Assembly (NCBI GenBank): GCA_947501475.1 | Contig: CANMWA010000003.1 | Location: forward strand, 186,001 to 250,000 | Direction of reading: 5' to 3' | Origin: an uncultured Aquimarina sp. | GTDB lineage: Bacteria > Bacteroidota > Bacteroidia > Flavobacteriales > Flavobacteriaceae | DNA length: 64,000 nucleotides | Part shown: positions 50,102 through 58,914 of the stretch, piece by piece | Layout of the letters: every line of letters begins with the position of its first letter | How positions within the stretch are numbered: position 1 is the first letter of the stretch | The notes under the pieces: model-generated | Database searches by the model: none | What the model saw: only the letters and a program-made list of their open reading frames with translations | What the model was told of the DNA's origin: nothing | Translations under genes and position numbers: made by a program

Positions 50102-51472
50102 ATGCGCAAAATTCTAGTTATTGGTGCAGGTAAATCTACTGCCGTTTTAATTAAATATTTTCAAGATAAATCTAGCACAGAAAATCTTCATATAACTATT
50201 GGGGATATCTCTATAGCAAATGCTACTAAACTTGCTAATAATCATCAAAATACTGAAGCACAAGTATTAGATGTTTTCAACAAGGATTCTAGAGAAAAAG
50301 CAATACAGAGTGCAGATATTGTAGTTTCTATGCTCCCAGCTCGATTTCATATCCAAGTGGCAAAAGATTGTTTACAATTTAATAAATGCATGGTTACTGC
50401 TTCTTATGTAAGTCAAGAAATGCAAGCACTTGATAATGAGGTTCGAGAAAAAGGGCTGGTTTTTATGAATGAAATAGGGGTAGACCCTGGGATTGATCAC
50501 ATGAGTGCTATGCAAGTTATTGATCGTATCAGAAATCAAGGAGGCAAAATGATTCTCTTCGAATCGTTTACTGGCGGATTGGTTGCTCCAGAAAGTGACA
50601 CCAATTTATGGAATTACAAATTTACATGGAATCCACGAAATGTAGTTATCGCTGGACAAGGAGGAGCTGCAGAATTTCTTCAGGAAGGCGCTTATAAATA
50701 CATTCCTTATCATAAACTATTTAGAAGAACAGAATTCTTAGAAGTTGAAGGATATGGGCGTTTTGAAGCTTATGCTAACCGAAATTCTTTAAAATATCAA
50801 AATATCTATGGATTAGATGATATCTTAACACTATACCGAGGAACGATAAGGAGAGTTGGTTTTTCAAGAGCTTGGAATACCTTTGTACAGCTAGGTATGA
50901 CAGCTGATGACTATACAATGGTGAATTCTGAACATATGAGTTACCGTGATTTTACGAATTCTTTTTTAGCCTATTCTCCAACAGACTCAGTAGAATTAAA
51001 ACTTCGTCATTACCTCAAGATTGATCAAGATGATATCATGTGGGATAAACTTCTTGAACTTGATATTTTTAATCCCAATAAAAAAGTAGGAATCCCAAAT
51101 GCTACTCCGGCGCAAATTCTTCAGAAAATCTTAATGGATAACTGGACACTAGATAATGGAGACAAAGATATGATCGTCATGTATCATAAGTTTGGATATG
51201 AACTTAATGGAGAACGCAAACAAATTGATGCTACCATGGTTACTAAGGGTGAAAATCAAACCTATACCGCAATGGCAAGAACAGTTGGTTTACCTGTAGC
51301 AATGGCAACGCTGCGTATTCTTAATAAACAGATTACCACACCCGGGGTTCAAATCCCTATTATTGAAGAAGTATACACTCCTATACTTAAAGAACTTGAA
51401 GAATATGGTATTATTTTTAATGAAACAGAGCAAGAATACCTTGGATACAACCCTGATGGGGTAAAGGGGTAA
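50102..51472 (+). CDS. Saccharopine dehydrogenase family protein
   Basis: A 456-residue cytosolic oxidoreductase. The N-terminal Rossmann loop is ILVIGAGKSTAVLIKYF, with the NAD contact GDISIANATKLA; the central saccharopine-dehydrogenase domain has ARFHIQVAKDC, ASYVSQEMQALD and NEIGVDPGIDHMSAM; the C-terminal domain runs from about residue 130. It resembles the saccharopine reductase / LYS9 group used in lysine degradation, but lysine-6-dehydrogenase-like roles are possible. An Lrp/AsnC regulator follows 400 bp downstream, which would suit an amino-acid catabolic gene. Confidence 0.87.
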   Translation: MRKILVIGAGKSTAVLIKYFQDKSSTENLHITIGDISIANATKLANNHQNTEAQVLDVFNKDSREKAIQSADIVVSMLPARFHIQVAKDCLQFNKCMVTASYVSQEMQALDNEVREKGLVFMNEIGVDPGIDHMSAMQVIDRIRNQGGKMILFESFTGGLVAPESDTNLWNYKFTWNPRNVVIAGQGGAAEFLQEGAYKYIPYHKLFRRTEFLEVEGYGRFEAYANRNSLKYQNIYGLDDILTLYRGTIRRVGFSRAWNTFVQLGMTADDYTMVNSEHMSYRDFTNSFLAYSPTDSVELKLRHYLKIDQDDIMWDKLLELDIFNPNKKVGIPNATPAQILQKILMDNWTLDNGDKDMIVMYHKFGYELNGERKQIDATMVTKGENQTYTAMARTVGLPVAMATLRILNKQITTPGVQIPIIEEVYTPILKELEEYGIIFNETEQEYLGYNPDGVKG

Positions 51473-51527
51473 ATGAATTACGAATGTCGATTTAAGAAGT
51501 ACGATTTTTAATATACTGTAATCTGTC

Positions 51528-51547
51528 ATTCCAGTGCAGACTGGAAT
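51528..51547. repeat. Small perfect hairpin within a GTCATTCC-type intergenic repeat
   Basis: ATTCCAGT-GCAG-ACTGGAAT, an 8-bp stem and 4-nt loop, preceded by TGTC and followed by CC. TGTCATTCC...GGAATCC elements are dispersed in many genomes. It lies in the 400-bp gene-free stretch 51473-51872. Confidence 0.5.
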
Positions 51548-51573
51548 CCATTTAATTAACCTTAAGTAAACTA

Positions 51574-51680
51574 CCTCGGGGCAATCCCACGAGGCATTGA
51601 GCGGAAAATAATTTTGGATTCGAGGCAAGCCTCGGAGCATTTAAATCTCGATTATCGAGTAAATCTAAGCAAGCAGATTT
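51574..51680. repeat. Structured intergenic element with four consecutive hairpins
   Basis: CCTCG-N11-CGAGG (51574-51594), CGAGGC-AA-GCCTCG (51621-51634), CTCGAT-T-ATCGAG (51647-51659) and AAATCT-N8-AGATTT (51661-51680) follow each other, in sequence richer in GC than the neighbours. It lies downstream of the saccharopine-dehydrogenase-like gene. It looks like a dispersed repeat or a structured transcript end; I cannot test copy number. The sequence from 51681 to 51872 shows nothing I recognise. Confidence 0.5.
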
Positions 51681-51872
51681 AACTTCTAATCTGCCATTTT
51701 TAAAAGCAATATTATAATACCCAACCCTATACTAACTCTAGTAGAATTGATGTGGTTGCCCCTAGCAAGGTTTTAACCAAAACTATACATTTATATCAAC
51801 ATAACACCCTTTACATTTCAATTATCAACCATTAATTGTATTTTTGATTAACAATTGTAATTTTTCGATGCT

Positions 51873-52343
51873 ATGAAAAACCAAAACAATATTCTAAAAA
51901 TAGATGGGATTGATAAAGAGATTCTACGTAACCTTATGGAAGATGCCAGAACTCCAATCCTAAAAATTGCCAGAAAGGTTGGGATATCGGGCGCTGCTAT
52001 TCATCAAAGACTTCGTAAGCTAGAAGCATCTGGACTTATAGCTGGCTCTAAATTTGTTATTGACCCTAAAGTCTTAGGGTACAAAACCATGGCTTTTGTG
52101 GGGGTATTTCTTGACAAGGCTGTTAGCAATCCAAAAGCAGTAAAACAATTACGAGATATCCCTGAAGTAATCGAATGTCATTACACCACAGGAAACTGGT
52201 CAATTTTCATTAAAATACTATGTCGAGATAACGAACACTTAATGAATGTCTTAAATAAAGACATTCAGGCAATCGAAGGAGTATCCAGAACCGAAACTTT
52301 TATATCCCTTGATCAGCAAATTGATCGACAGATTAAGATATAG
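51873..52343 (+). CDS. Lrp/AsnC family transcriptional regulator
   Basis: A 156-residue regulator: a winged helix-turn-helix at about residues 8-65 (IDGIDKEILRNLMEDARTPI, ARKVGISGAAIHQRLRKLEASGLI) and a RAM/AsnC effector domain at about 70-150 (AFVGVFLDKAV, VIECHYTTGNWSIFIKILC, GVSRTETFISLDQQI). Lrp-type proteins form octamers and respond to amino acids. It may control the saccharopine-dehydrogenase-like gene upstream or alanine dehydrogenase downstream; ald genes are often Lrp/AsnC targets. Confidence 0.92.
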   Translation: MKNQNNILKIDGIDKEILRNLMEDARTPILKIARKVGISGAAIHQRLRKLEASGLIAGSKFVIDPKVLGYKTMAFVGVFLDKAVSNPKAVKQLRDIPEVIECHYTTGNWSIFIKILCRDNEHLMNVLNKDIQAIEGVSRTETFISLDQQIDRQIKI

Positions 52344-52355
52344 TATCGTATTTTT

Positions 52356-52401
52356 CTATCATCTCGAACGCGTCGACTTCATTCATAGCTAGAGATGATA
52401 G
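52356..52401. terminator. Inverted repeat between lrp and the metallopeptidase gene
   Basis: CTATCATCTC (52356-52365) and GAGATGATAG (52392-52401) are perfect 10-bp arms around 26 nt, between convergent genes. The loop (GAACGCGTCGACTTCATTC) has the look of a dispersed repeat. Confidence 0.5.
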
Positions 52402-52408
52402 TTATTTT

Positions 52409-53098
52409 CTAATTTCTTCTACCTAAAAACATTGAAATAAAATATAACAAGGTGGCTAATGACCCTAAAGCTGCGACTAAATAGGTGCGTGCTGCCCATT
52501 TTAAAGCATCTTTTGCCCCTGCATGTTCCTGACTCGTAAGCATGTTGTTATTTTCTAACCAGGCAAGTGCTCTATTACTCGCATCATATTCTACAGGCAA
52601 AGTAATCATACTAAAAAAAGTCGTTACAGCAAATAACATAATTCCAACCAAGAACACCGTATTTCCAAACGCCATACCAGACACAGATAACCCTAAGCCA
52701 GCCATAATCACCAGATTAGAAAGTTTACTAGAAATCCCAACTGCAGGTACAATCTTAGATCGCAATGTCAACCAACTATATGCTGTAGCATGCTGTACTG
52801 CATGGCCTACTTCATGTGCTGCTACTGCCGCCGCTGCCGCATTACGTTGGCTATATACTCCTTCGCTAAGGTTTACTGTCTTTTTTAATGGATTATAATG
52901 ATCTGTAAGCATTCCTGCCGTAGAAATTACTTCGACATCATGAATACCATTATCTTGTAACATCTTGGTTGCAATCTCTGCACCGCTCATACCATTTTGT
53001 AGATGTACATTAGAGTATTTTTTAAATTTACTTTTTAGCCTACTACTCACAAACCAACTTACCAAAAATACAATTCCACCGATTATATAATATCCCAT
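52409..53098 (-). CDS. Zinc metallopeptidase, YugP family
   Basis: A 229-residue membrane protein with an N-terminal transmembrane segment (YIIGGIVFLVSWFVSS) and two or three more after residue 110. The zinc site is AVAAHEVGHAVQHA (H-E-x-x-H); VNLSEGVYSQRNAAAAAVA and LPVEYDASNRALAWL are typical of the YugP/neutral zinc metallopeptidase 2 family. Substrate unknown; it probably acts at the inner membrane. Confidence 0.9.
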   Translation of the reverse strand: MGYYIIGGIVFLVSWFVSSRLKSKFKKYSNVHLQNGMSGAEIATKMLQDNGIHDVEVISTAGMLTDHYNPLKKTVNLSEGVYSQRNAAAAAVAAHEVGHAVQHATAYSWLTLRSKIVPAVGISSKLSNLVIMAGLGLSVSGMAFGNTVFLVGIMLFAVTTFFSMITLPVEYDASNRALAWLENNNMLTSQEHAGAKDALKWAARTYLVAALGSLATLLYFISMFLGRRN

Positions 53099-53159
53099 AA
53101 TAACTATATGCTTTTTATGCTTTTTTTAAATTTACAATATCCCTTCTAGAAATGCAAAA

Positions 53160-53180
53160 ACCTCGCCATAATAGCGAGGT
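53160..53180. terminator. Terminator hairpin after ald
   Basis: ACCTCGC-N7-GCGAGGT with AAAAA before it on +, giving a T run for minus-strand transcripts; 40 nt past the ald stop. Confidence 0.75.
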
Positions 53181-53219
53181 CTTTGGTAAAATAAACTTGA
53201 GTTAGCCAATAAATCTAGT

Positions 53220-54335
53220 TTACTTTAAATATCCATCTACATCCTTTAAAGGAAGATTAAAAGCTTCTGATATTGCAGGATACACGACATCTCCGTTGAT
53301 AACGTTTAGTCCTTTTTTAAGCGGTTCGTTCTCTGCACAAGCAGTTTTCCAACCCTTATTTGCCAATTGTATTGCATATGGCAAAGTGACATTAGTTAAT
53401 GCCATAGTTGACGTATAAGGTACCGCTCCTGGCATATTTGCCACAGAATAATGCACTACATCATCGATAATATATACAGGATCTTGATGTGTTGTAGGTT
53501 TAGTCGTTTCAAAACAACCTCCTTGATCTACAGCTACATCTACCAATACTGTTCCTGGTCTCATCTCTTTTAACATATCGCGAGTGATCAATTTTGGAGC
53601 TTTAGCACCAGGAATTAATACCCCACCAATAATTAAATCAGATGTTTTTATATGTTTACGAATGTTATGTTCGTTAGAAAATTCGGTATTTACATTCGCA
53701 GGCATAACATCATCAAGATAACGCATACGTTTTACACTAATATCAAGAATAGTAACATCAGCTCCCATTCCTGCAGCCATTTTTGCAGATTGAGTACCCA
53801 CAACACCTCCACCAAGAATCAATACTTTGGCAGGTGCTACTCCTGGTACTCCGCCTAGAAGAATTCCTCTTCCTTTTAGTGGCTTCTCTAGATATTTAGC
53901 TCCTTGCTGGATAGACATTCTACCTGCTACTTCACTCATTGGTGTTAATAGTGGTAAACTACGATCTGGATCTTCTACCGTTTCATAAGAAATACAAACG
54001 GCCTTGCTATTGATCATAGCATCGGTTAATGGTTCACTTGATGCAAAATGAAAATAGGTAAACACCAGTTGATCTTTTTTGATCAATGCATATTCTGGCT
54101 CAATAGGTTCCTTTACCTTAATAATCATTTCGGCAGTTTGATATACCTCTTCAATAGTAGGTAAAATTTTACCCCCTGCGTTGATATATTCATCATCACT
54201 AAATCCGCTTTGAAGGCCAGCATTTTGCTGAATGAAAACGGTATGACCATTCTTAACGAGTTCCATTGTCCCGGCAGGTGTAACCCCTACTCGGTTCTCG
54301 TTATTTTTGATCTCTCTTGGAACACCAATTATCAT
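53220..54335 (-). CDS. ald: Alanine dehydrogenase
   Basis: A 371-residue enzyme for reversible NAD-dependent conversion of alanine to pyruvate and ammonia. Motifs: GVPREIKNNENRVGVTPAG, the catalytic region KVKEPIEPEYALIKKDQLVFTYFHFA (read in parts), MSEVAGRMSIQQGAKYLE, the NAD loop ILGGGVVGTQSAKMAAGMGA and VDVAVDQGGCFETT. Normal length. An Lrp-type regulator is encoded about 900 bp away. Confidence 0.96.
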   Translation of the reverse strand: MIIGVPREIKNNENRVGVTPAGTMELVKNGHTVFIQQNAGLQSGFSDDEYINAGGKILPTIEEVYQTAEMIIKVKEPIEPEYALIKKDQLVFTYFHFASSEPLTDAMINSKAVCISYETVEDPDRSLPLLTPMSEVAGRMSIQQGAKYLEKPLKGRGILLGGVPGVAPAKVLILGGGVVGTQSAKMAAGMGADVTILDISVKRMRYLDDVMPANVNTEFSNEHNIRKHIKTSDLIIGGVLIPGAKAPKLITRDMLKEMRPGTVLVDVAVDQGGCFETTKPTTHQDPVYIIDDVVHYSVANMPGAVPYTSTMALTNVTLPYAIQLANKGWKTACAENEPLKKGLNVINGDVVYPAISEAFNLPLKDVDGYLK

Positions 54336-54469
54336 ATTCTTAATTTTTGCTCGAAAATAGCAGTTTCTATGAAATAAAACAATAATTCATACCCAAAAAA
54401 TACGCAATCAATAATTTTGTTGGATTTTAATCATAATTGTTAAAAAAATACACATCCAAATAGTAAAAA

Positions 54470-54730
54470 TTAGTTTTTATATCGATACTTAAAATACAGT
54501 AGTAGAAATCCTGAAATTGCAGTTACAAAATTAGCCAATATGATTGGTAAACTATCGATCAAAAAGCCATAAATGAGCCAGCAAAGCACTCCAGATACAA
54601 AAATGAATAGCATCGAGAGCGATAAACTATCGGTAGATTTTGTTTTCCAGGTTTTATAGACCTGTGGTAAAAATGCAGCCGTGGTTAGTACTGCAGCTAC
54701 GAATCCAAGGATTTCTATTGAGTTGATCAT
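54470..54730 (-). CDS. SemiSWEET-type PQ-loop sugar transporter
   Basis: An 86-residue protein with three transmembrane helices: INSIEILGFVAAVLTTAAFLP, LSLSMLFIFVSGVLCWLIYG and LPIILANFVTAISGFLLLYF. The PQ motif (FLPQVYKTWKTKSTDSLS) and single triple-helix bundle identify SemiSWEET, which dimerises to pass sugars across the inner membrane. The frame extends to a GTG at 54751 but the ATG at 54730 (MINSIEI) fits the family. Confidence 0.9.
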   Translation of the reverse strand: MINSIEILGFVAAVLTTAAFLPQVYKTWKTKSTDSLSLSMLFIFVSGVLCWLIYGFLIDSLPIILANFVTAISGFLLLYFKYRYKN

Positions 54731-54744
54731 GTTTACTATTAAAG

Positions 54745-54895
54745 AGTACACTTCGACAGGCTCAGTGTACGGTTCGACAGGCTTAGGGCGACATCATCTT
54801 ATCTTTCGAGGGTCTTACCCTTCGAGAGCACTTCGGTAGGCTCACCTCAAGGTTCGTTGATTATAAGAGGGCTGAGGCTCTCGAAGCCCCATTTA
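54745..54895. repeat. GC-richer intergenic repeat with tandem TTCGACAGGCTYAG-type units
   Basis: ACTTCGACAGGCTCAGTGTA (from about 54750) and GGTTCGACAGGCTTAGGG (from about 54772) repeat the core TTCGACAGGCTYAG; CTTCGGTAGGCTCAC near 54833 is a third, weaker copy. TTCGAGGG...CCCTTCGAG and GAGGGCTGAGGCTCTCGAAG add more hairpins. This is unlike the AT-rich surroundings and resembles dispersed repeats found in many genomes. Confidence 0.55.
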
Positions 54896-54900
54896 TTTCC

Positions 54901-57813
54901 CTACCCGACCACATTCACAATCTTACCAGGTACTACAATCACCTTTTTAGGTGTTCTACCATCAAGTTGTTGTTGTGTTTTTTCATGCGCCATAACAGCC
55001 GCTTCGATCTCATCTTTATTAAGATCTAAAGACAACTCTAGCATAAAACGCATTTTACCATTAAATGAAATCGGATATTGCTTAGTACTTTCTACTAAAT
55101 GCTTCTCATCAAAAACAGGAAAAACAGCTGTAGCGATAGACTCACTATTCCCCAATTTATTCCAAAGTTCTTCTGCAATATGTGGCGCATATGGCGAAAT
55201 TAATACCGCTAATGGTTCTAATATCGCTTTAGCATTACATTTTTGAGCTGTTAATTCGTTTACCGCAATCATAAATGTACTTACAGAGGTATTAAAAGAG
55301 AAGTTCTCTATATCTTCTTCTACCTTTTTGATGGTCTTATGTAATGTTTTTAGATTATCTTTTGTGGGTTCGGCATCAGTTGCTCCAAAAACTAATTCCT
55401 TCGCCTTAAATCCGTCCCATTTACTGGTCTGATTGTAATAATTAGGATCTTTTTCCAGATTCAGATCTCTATTATGATACAGTTTCCATAGTTTTTTTAA
55501 GAAACCATGTACCCCGGTTATCCCAGCAGTATTCCAAGGTTTTGCTTGTTCTAACGGACCAAGGAACATTTCGTATAGACGTAAGCTATCTGCACCATAT
55601 TGCTCACAAATACCATCTGGATTCACCACATTGTATTTGGACTTGGACATTTTTTCTACTTCACGGCCTACGATATACTTTCCATCTTCAAGAATAAATT
55701 CGGCATCAACAAATTCTGATCTCCATTTTTTGAAGCTTTCTATATCTAATTCATCCGAGGAGTTTATCAATGAGACATCTACATGAAGCTCTTCAGTTTC
55801 GTATTGATCCTTTAATCCTTTTGAAACATATTTTTTTGAACCACTAACTCTATACATAAAAGCACTAGTTCCCAAAATCATCCCTTGGTTGATCAACTTT
55901 TTAAACGGTTCTTCTACAGGAAGGAAGCCTCTGTCATGCAAAAACTTTACCCAGAAACGAGAATATAATAAGTGACCCGTAGCATGCTCACTACCCCCGA
56001 TATATAAATCTACATTTTGCCAGTATTGCATTGCTTCCGCGGAAGCGAATTCGGTATCATTACCAGCATCCATATATCTAAATAAATACCATGAGCTACC
56101 CGCCCAACCCGGCATAGTGTTTAATTCTAAAGGAAAAATCGTCTTATGATCTATTTTATCATTAGAAACCACCTCGTTCTTCTCTGCATCCCAAGCCCAA
56201 ACATCGGCACGACCTAATGGCGGTTCACCGGTTTCGGTAGGCAAGTACTTTTCAACTTCTGGTAATACGATTGGCAAATGTTGTACATCTATCATTTGTG
56301 GCATGCCATCTACATAATATACCGGAAATGGCTCTCCCCAATATCGCTGACGGCTAAATACTGCATCACGCAACCTATAATTGATTTTTCCTTCTCCTTG
56401 ACCTAATTGCTCTAGCTCATAAATGGCTCTTTTAGTGGCTTTCTTATAGTTTAAACCGTTCAGGAAATCAGAATTACCGATTACCGTCTTTTCTTTATCA
56501 GCAAAAGCTTCTTCAGAAATATCTACACCTTCAAAAATATTGGTGATAGGAATATTGAAGTGTTTTGCAAAATCATAATCACGTTGATCCCCACAAGGCA
56601 CAGCCATTACAGCTCCGGTACCATATCCTGCCAATACATAATCCCCAATCCAGATCGGTATAGGTTCTTTGGTAAATGGATGCTCTGCATAAGCACCAGT
56701 AAATACACCACTAATGGTTTTTACATCTGCCATACGCTCACGCTCACTACGTTTTGCAGTAGCCTCAACATAAGTAACAATAGCTTCTTTTTGCTCTGGA
56801 GTTGTTATTTTTTGAACCAACTCATGCTCTGGAGCTAATGTCATAAACGTAGTTCCAAAAATAGTATCTGGTCGAGTAGTGAATACCTCGATGGCGTATG
56901 GCTTTTCGTCCCCTCCTAAATCCTCCCTAAGGGGAAGGACATTAAAAGTTACACTTGCACCTTCGGATCGTCCTATCCAATTGGTTTGTGAATCTTTTAG
57001 AGGTTGTGGCCAATCAATAGTGTTAAGCCCGTCTAATAATCGTTGTGCATAGGCAGAAATCCGCATACTCCATTGCGTCATTTTTTTGCGAATCACAGGA
57101 TATCCGCCTCGCTCAGAAACCCCATTTACGATCTCATCATTTGCCAATACTGTTCCTAATTGCGGACACCAGTTTACTTCAGTCTCTGCCAAATAGGTTA
57201 ATCTATATTGTAGTAGTATTTCTTGCTTTTCTTTTGAAGAGAATCCATTCCACTCTTCAGCAGTAAATGGTGTTATATCTTCATCACAAATAGCATGTAC
57301 TTTTAAATTTCCTTCGGAAGCAAAAACAGTTTCTAAATCACTAATCGCTCTAGCTTTATTAGCATCTACATCATACCAAGAATTGAAAAGTTCGATAAAG
57401 ATCCACTGTGTCCATTTATAAAATTTTGGATCACTGGTTCTCACCTCGCGACTCCAATCAAATGAGAATCCGATATTATCTAATTGCTCACGATAGCGAG
57501 CTATATTTTCTTTGGTAGTAATGGCCGGGTGTTGCCCGGTTTGGATTGCATATTGCTCTGCTGGTAACCCAAAAGAATCATATCCTTGCGGATGCAATAC
57601 ATTAAATCCTTTGTGGCGCTTATATCGAGCATAAATATCACTAGCAATATATCCTAGTGGGTGCCCAACATGTAATCCTGCACCTGATGGATATGGAAAC
57701 ATATCCAAAACGTAATATTTAGGTTTAGTGCTATTGTTTTCTGCTCTAAATGTTCCTTTTTCTGCCCAATATTTCTGCCACTTGGCTTCAATAGTATTAA
57801 AATCGTAGCTCAT
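54901..57813 (-). CDS. leuS: Leucyl-tRNA synthetase
   Basis: A 970-residue class I synthetase. HIGH-type motif [18 protein letters not shown] (about residue 40), CP1 editing domain with [14 protein letters not shown] and [15 protein letters not shown], the KMSKS loop [16 protein letters not shown] near residue 710, and an anticodon-binding C-terminal part. The start is the ATG at 57813; the codon before it is TTG. At about residues 292-302 the stretch [11 protein letters not shown] is encoded by a purine-rich segment like dispersed intergenic repeats, just before the editing domain core. Confidence 0.96.
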   Translation of the reverse strand: MSYDFNTIEAKWQKYWAEKGTFRAENNSTKPKYYVLDMFPYPSGAGLHVGHPLGYIASDIYARYKRHKGFNVLHPQGYDSFGLPAEQYAIQTGQHPAITTKENIARYREQLDNIGFSFDWSREVRTSDPKFYKWTQWIFIELFNSWYDVDANKARAISDLETVFASEGNLKVHAICDEDITPFTAEEWNGFSSKEKQEILLQYRLTYLAETEVNWCPQLGTVLANDEIVNGVSERGGYPVIRKKMTQWSMRISAYAQRLLDGLNTIDWPQPLKDSQTNWIGRSEGASVTFNVLPLREDLGGDEKPYAIEVFTTRPDTIFGTTFMTLAPEHELVQKITTPEQKEAIVTYVEATAKRSERERMADVKTISGVFTGAYAEHPFTKEPIPIWIGDYVLAGYGTGAVMAVPCGDQRDYDFAKHFNIPITNIFEGVDISEEAFADKEKTVIGNSDFLNGLNYKKATKRAIYELEQLGQGEGKINYRLRDAVFSRQRYWGEPFPVYYVDGMPQMIDVQHLPIVLPEVEKYLPTETGEPPLGRADVWAWDAEKNEVVSNDKIDHKTIFPLELNTMPGWAGSSWYLFRYMDAGNDTEFASAEAMQYWQNVDLYIGGSEHATGHLLYSRFWVKFLHDRGFLPVEEPFKKLINQGMILGTSAFMYRVSGSKKYVSKGLKDQYETEELHVDVSLINSSDELDIESFKKWRSEFVDAEFILEDGKYIVGREVEKMSKSKYNVVNPDGICEQYGADSLRLYEMFLGPLEQAKPWNTAGITGVHGFLKKLWKLYHNRDLNLEKDPNYYNQTSKWDGFKAKELVFGATDAEPTKDNLKTLHKTIKKVEEDIENFSFNTSVSTFMIAVNELTAQKCNAKAILEPLAVLISPYAPHIAEELWNKLGNSESIATAVFPVFDEKHLVESTKQYPISFNGKMRFMLELSLDLNKDEIEAAVMAHEKTQQQLDGRTPKKVIVVPGKIVNVVG
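56909..56940. repeat. Repeat-like segment translated in frame inside leuS
   Basis: On the + strand TCCCCTCCTAAATCCTCCCT followed by AAGGGGAAGGAC: a pyrimidine tract with CCCCT...AGGGG arms, like the intergenic element at 57911-57951. Read in the leuS frame it encodes [11 protein letters not shown], a stretch I do not recall in other leucyl-tRNA synthetases. Confidence 0.5.
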
Positions 57814-57832
57814 CAATCTAAAATTAAGATCG

Positions 57833-57862
57833 CAAATTTACTAAAACCAGAACTAAACACAA
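57833..57862 (-). promoter_or_regulatory. leuS promoter (TTG-N19-TAAATTTG)
   Basis: On the minus strand TTG (57862-57860), 19 nt, then TAAATTTG (57840-57833), 19 nt before the leuS ATG. Both elements and the spacing fit the flavobacterial consensus. The TTG lies inside the 48-bp palindrome. Confidence 0.65.
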
Positions 57863-57890
57863 CATATATGTTGTGTTTAGTTCTGGTTTT
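57843..57890. repeat. 48-bp perfect palindrome upstream of leuS
   Basis: AAAACCAGAACTAAACACAA followed by CATA, then its exact reverse complement: 24-bp arms with no spacer. It begins 73 nt past the panE stop and ends 2 nt before the leuS -7 element. It ends in TTTT on each strand, so it may be a terminator for panE, an operator for leuS, or both. Confidence 0.8.
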
Positions 57891-57910
57891 ACAAGCACTT
57901 ATAAAGCAGC

Positions 57911-57951
57911 AAAGCCCTCACCCTCAATCCCTCTCCCAAAGGGAGAAGGAA
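57911..57951. repeat. Dispersed-repeat-like element
   Basis: AAGCCCTCACCCTCAATCCC then TCTCCCAAAGGGAGAAGGA; the CTCCC-AAA-GGGAG hairpin and pyrimidine tract are of the type found as dispersed repeats. It lies between the panE stop and the 48-bp palindrome. Confidence 0.5.
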
Positions 57952-57963
57952 GTATTGTTTCTT

Positions 57964-58899
57964 TTAAAATTTCGAATGGCTTCTGGCTTTGTATTCCATA
58001 GGCTGTAAACAACTGTAAATAAAAGTGTTTACCGGGGTAGCAATCCCAAGTTTTTTACCCTCATTTACAATAAAACCATTAAAGTTATCCAGTTCTGAGG
58101 GTCTTCCATCAAGGATATCTCGCTGGGTAGATGCTGTAGAATCATAAGGTTGCTTACCAATAAAGGTTATGATCTTATTGACAAGATCACTTGGCAAGGA
58201 TACTCCTTTTGCAATACTTACTTCATATATCTCGGTTGCGGTTTGTTCTAAAATCTTGCGAGTCCCTTCATTTTTATACATTTCGCCAATTGTAGCTCTT
58301 GTTAATGCTCCTAGACCGCTAACTGTAGCAATAAACATAAATTTGCTCCAGATATCCACATAAATATTTTCTGAAATTGTATTCTTAAAACCAGCCTTAT
58401 CGAATACTTCTTTTAGCTTTTGAAGTCGTTCTGTTTTGCTTTTATCTACTTCTCCAAAAACAACTTCGGGTTGGTGTCCGAAATGAGAAATAATCCCAGG
58501 AGCTTCTATCTTACTGTAGATTCTACATAACCCGCCTAGAACATGTTTTTGATCTAATATTGACACTAATTTTTCGGCATTATCTGCTCCGTTTTGCAAA
58601 GGGATTACAATGGTATCCTCTTTTAGAATAGGTTTGATTAGTTCTGCAGCTTCTATAACTTGCCATGATTTTGTACAGATTAACACAAGGTCTGCTTTTT
58701 CGACTTCGTTAATGGTATTGGTTGCCATAAAAGGATGGGTTACAAAATCACCATTGATACTTTTGACTTGCAAGCCATTTTGCTGGATGGCTTCGAGATG
58801 TTTTCCTCTAGCGATAAGAGTAACTTTTTGGCCAGAATTAGAGATTTTTCCTCCAAAATATCCTCCTACGCCACCTACCCCGATAATAACTGTGTGCAT
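57964..58899 (-). CDS. panE: 2-dehydropantoate 2-reductase (ketopantoate reductase)
   Basis: A 311-residue NADPH-dependent enzyme of pantothenate and CoA synthesis. The nucleotide loop is VIIGVGGVGGYFGGKI at the N-terminus; IVIPLQNGADNAEKL and VLGGLCRIYSKI follow; the C-terminal domain has the catalytic Lys region NIYVDIWSKFMFIATVSGLGA (read in parts), and QRDILDGRPSELDNFNGFIV. Normal length. The ApbA/PanE family includes enzymes with other 2-keto acid substrates, so panE is the likely, not certain, name. Confidence 0.9.
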   Translation of the reverse strand: MHTVIIGVGGVGGYFGGKISNSGQKVTLIARGKHLEAIQQNGLQVKSINGDFVTHPFMATNTINEVEKADLVLICTKSWQVIEAAELIKPILKEDTIVIPLQNGADNAEKLVSILDQKHVLGGLCRIYSKIEAPGIISHFGHQPEVVFGEVDKSKTERLQKLKEVFDKAGFKNTISENIYVDIWSKFMFIATVSGLGALTRATIGEMYKNEGTRKILEQTATEIYEVSIAKGVSLPSDLVNKIITFIGKQPYDSTASTQRDILDGRPSELDNFNGFIVNEGKKLGIATPVNTFIYSCLQPMEYKARSHSKF

Positions 58900-58914
58900 A
58901 CTTATTTAAAAAAA

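Noticed and set aside
51335..51360. GGTTCAAATCC, resembling a tRNA T-arm
   Set aside because: It lies inside the coding frame of the saccharopine-dehydrogenase-like gene, with no matching acceptor, D or anticodon stems around it.
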